DNA of 7,137 bases from positions 1 to 7,137 of the forward strand of contig JAPPKP010000199.1 in NCBI GenBank assembly GCA_028819955.1, in the 5' to 3' direction. This stretch comes from Rhodospirillaceae bacterium. Lineage in GTDB: Bacteria; Pseudomonadota; Alphaproteobacteria; UBA828. Below the pieces are notes generated by a model. That model made no database searches and was not told the DNA's origin. It saw nothing but the letters and a program-made list of their open reading frames with translations. A program made the position numbers and the translations under genes. This document shows positions 6,323 to 7,137 of the stretch, one piece after another (the first letter of the stretch is position 1; the number at the start of each line of letters is the position of its first letter).

Positions 6323-6877
6323 ATGAGGACATCCGGCATCGCTTTCACGACGGCGGCGGCCCTCGCGGCATCGATCCTTGTTGTGTCCGGAGGCGCTGCC
6401 CAAACGACACCGACCGAGCAGGACATCATCGACGCACTGCAGAAGCCCGATGAGTCAGGCGAGCCCACCCGAGTACGCAGTCTCTCCGGCGACAGGGGCG
6501 TGACCGTCAGCGGCGGCGAGAAAGCCGTACCTTCCATCGCTCTGAAGGTGAACTTCGCCTTCGATTCCGCGCGGCTCGACAACGAATCCCTGCTGACGCT
6601 CGACGTGCTGGGCCGGGCGCTCTCCAGCGAGGCGCTCAAGGGCCAGGCCATCGAGATCGTCGGCCACACCGACGCGAAGGGGACGCTGGAGTACAACGAC
6701 GCATTGTCACAGCGGCGCGCAGCCGCCGTCGTGACCTACATCGTCCGGAACTTCACGCTCGACCCCGCCCTGATCTCGTCGAAGGGCATGGGCGAGCGCC
6801 AGCTCCTGGACAAGGACAACCCTGAAGCGGCCATCAATCGGCGCGTCGAGATTCGTAATGTGACGCCGAGCAGCTAA
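6323..6877 (+). CDS. Exported OmpA-family peptidoglycan-binding protein
   Basis: This 184-residue protein has a clear signal peptide (cleavage likely after GGAA, about residue 26), a short linker and an OmpA C-terminal domain (about 70-182). The domain shows VNFAFDSARLDNES, the peptidoglycan-contact motif GHTDAKG, LSQRRAAAV, the KGMGE segment and NRRVEI. Asp117 and Arg132 sit 15 residues apart, the spacing of the two residues that bind diaminopimelate in OmpA-like domains. There is no beta-barrel and no lipobox cysteine, so it is probably a soluble periplasmic protein that binds the cell wall. The gene starts 4 nt after the protease stop, with GGGAG inside the end of that gene as the likely ribosome-binding site. 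The next gene, a caspase homologue, begins 53 bp downstream. Its role is probably to hold partner proteins at the wall, which is an inference from context. Confidence 0.92.
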   Translation: MRTSGIAFTTAAALAASILVVSGGAAQTTPTEQDIIDALQKPDESGEPTRVRSLSGDRGVTVSGGEKAVPSIALKVNFAFDSARLDNESLLTLDVLGRALSSEALKGQAIEIVGHTDAKGTLEYNDALSQRRAAAVVTYIVRNFTLDPALISSKGMGERQLLDKDNPEAAINRRVEIRNVTPSS

Positions 6878-6899
6878 GTCGCGCTCTGCGACACCCTGA

Positions 6900-6918
6900 C
6901 CCTTGGTGCTGTCAAGGG
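6900..6918 (+). promoter_or_regulatory. Hairpin that could mask the ribosome-binding site of the caspase gene
   Basis: CCCTTG (6900-6905) pairs perfectly with CAAGGG (6913-6918) around a 7-nt loop. The right arm overlaps the Shine-Dalgarno stretch AAGGGAGGA (6914-6922), which lies 8 nt before the ATG at 6931. If it forms, translation would be damped unless the hairpin is opened. Six base pairs is a modest stem. Confidence 0.35.
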
Positions 6919-6930
6919 AGGAACGAAACC

Positions 6931-7137
6931 ATGGGTGGTTGGATACGTGGCAATGTGGCCTGGGTCGCAATTGCGTTCGCGTTTGCCGCCTTGCTCTGGT
7001 CCGAGCCGGCGTGGGCGTCCACCCGCGTCGCGCTCGTCGTCGGCAATAGCGGCTACGACCCGAAGCACGCACCGGAGCTTCTCAATCCGGTCAACGATGC
7101 GCAGTTGATGGCCAGGTCCCTGGAGACCAGCGGCTTC
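6931..7137 (+). CDS. Exported caspase-family protein, N-terminal part (3' end outside window)
   Basis: The 69 visible residues comprise a signal peptide (about 1-30; WVAIAFAFAALLWSEPAWA) and the first strand and helix of a C14 caspase-like domain (TRVALVVGNSGYD, then LLNPVNDAQLMARSLETSGF). The catalytic motifs would lie beyond the window. From RVALVVGN onward it is nearly identical to the caspase-FGE protein, while the signal peptide is unrelated; this suggests duplication or gene conversion confined to the mature domain. The start is well supported by AAGGGAGGA 8 nt upstream. It is the third gene of the apparent protease-OmpA-caspase operon. Whether it also carries an FGE or DUF4384-like tail cannot be seen. 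Confidence 0.9.
   Translation, partial: MGGWIRGNVAWVAIAFAFAALLWSEPAWASTRVALVVGNSGYDPKHAPELLNPVNDAQLMARSLETSGF
7024..7137 (+). repeat. Arm 2 of a 114-bp inverted repeat (caspase N-terminal coding)
   Basis: This is the counterpart of 4155-4268 in opposite orientation, about 91% identical and cut by the window end. Homologous recombination between the arms would invert the roughly 2.8 kb between them and exchange the promoters and signal peptides of the two caspase genes. Confidence 0.78.

Noticed and set aside
5703..6326. 207-codon plus-strand open frame overlapping the protease gene in another frame
   Set aside because: It is an Arg/Gly-rich shadow of the DUF4384-like region with no ribosome-binding site or domain.
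6878..6892. Hairpin GTCGC-GCTCT-GCGAC right after the OmpA-like gene as a terminator
   Set aside because: The stem is only 5 bp with no T-run, and the caspase gene follows closely on the same strand, so read-through is more likely.

Overview
The window reads as a GC-rich proteobacterial chromosome segment, most likely alphaproteobacterial. That placement is an inference from codon use, the gene families and a GC-rich intergenic hairpin of a common alphaproteobacterial style; no rRNA or other taxonomic marker is present.

Layout. (1) Bases 2-823, plus strand: the C-terminal part of a peptide-type ABC transporter ATPase, cut by the window edge. (2) Bases 804-1652, minus strand: an HpcH/HpaI-family aldolase that converges on the ATPase and overlaps it by 20 bp. 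(3) Bases 1653-2016: a gene-free stretch carrying four copies of a 12-bp motif. (4) Bases 2017-2271, minus strand: a truncated remnant of a caspase-family gene, joined by an ATGA overlap to (5) bases 2268-4352, minus strand: a large exported protein with a caspase (C14) domain, a peptidoglycan-binding-like domain, a charged helical linker and a C-terminal FGE/SUMF1-fold domain. (6) Bases 4353-4710: a divergent intergenic region with an AT-rich promoter-like island. (7) Bases 4711-6318, 6323-6877 and 6931 to the window end, plus strand: an apparent operon encoding an exported papain-like protease with a DUF4384-like tail, an OmpA-type peptidoglycan-binding protein, and the start of another exported caspase-family protein.

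Reading of the region. From about 2 kb to the right edge there is a cluster of exported cysteine-protease-fold proteins (three caspase N-termini and one papain) with two probable peptidoglycan-binding modules. Every product with a visible N-terminus has a Sec-type signal peptide, so the site of action should be the periplasm or envelope. The two intact caspase N-termini are about 91% identical over 114 bp and lie in opposite orientation, which points to recent duplication or gene conversion.

The strongest unusual signal is the C-terminus of the caspase-FGE protein. It ends in the RGGSW...RSA.R.R...GFRV scaffold that diversity-generating retroelements (DGRs) use as their variable region. At 12 of the 13 positions usually Asn/AAC in such templates, the codon ends in C and is a possible product of adenine mutagenesis. 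A perfect GC-rich hairpin lies 26 bp past the stop codon, roughly where DGR target sites carry one. No reverse transcriptase or template repeat is in the window, so the DGR link is a hypothesis that can be tested on the rest of the genome.
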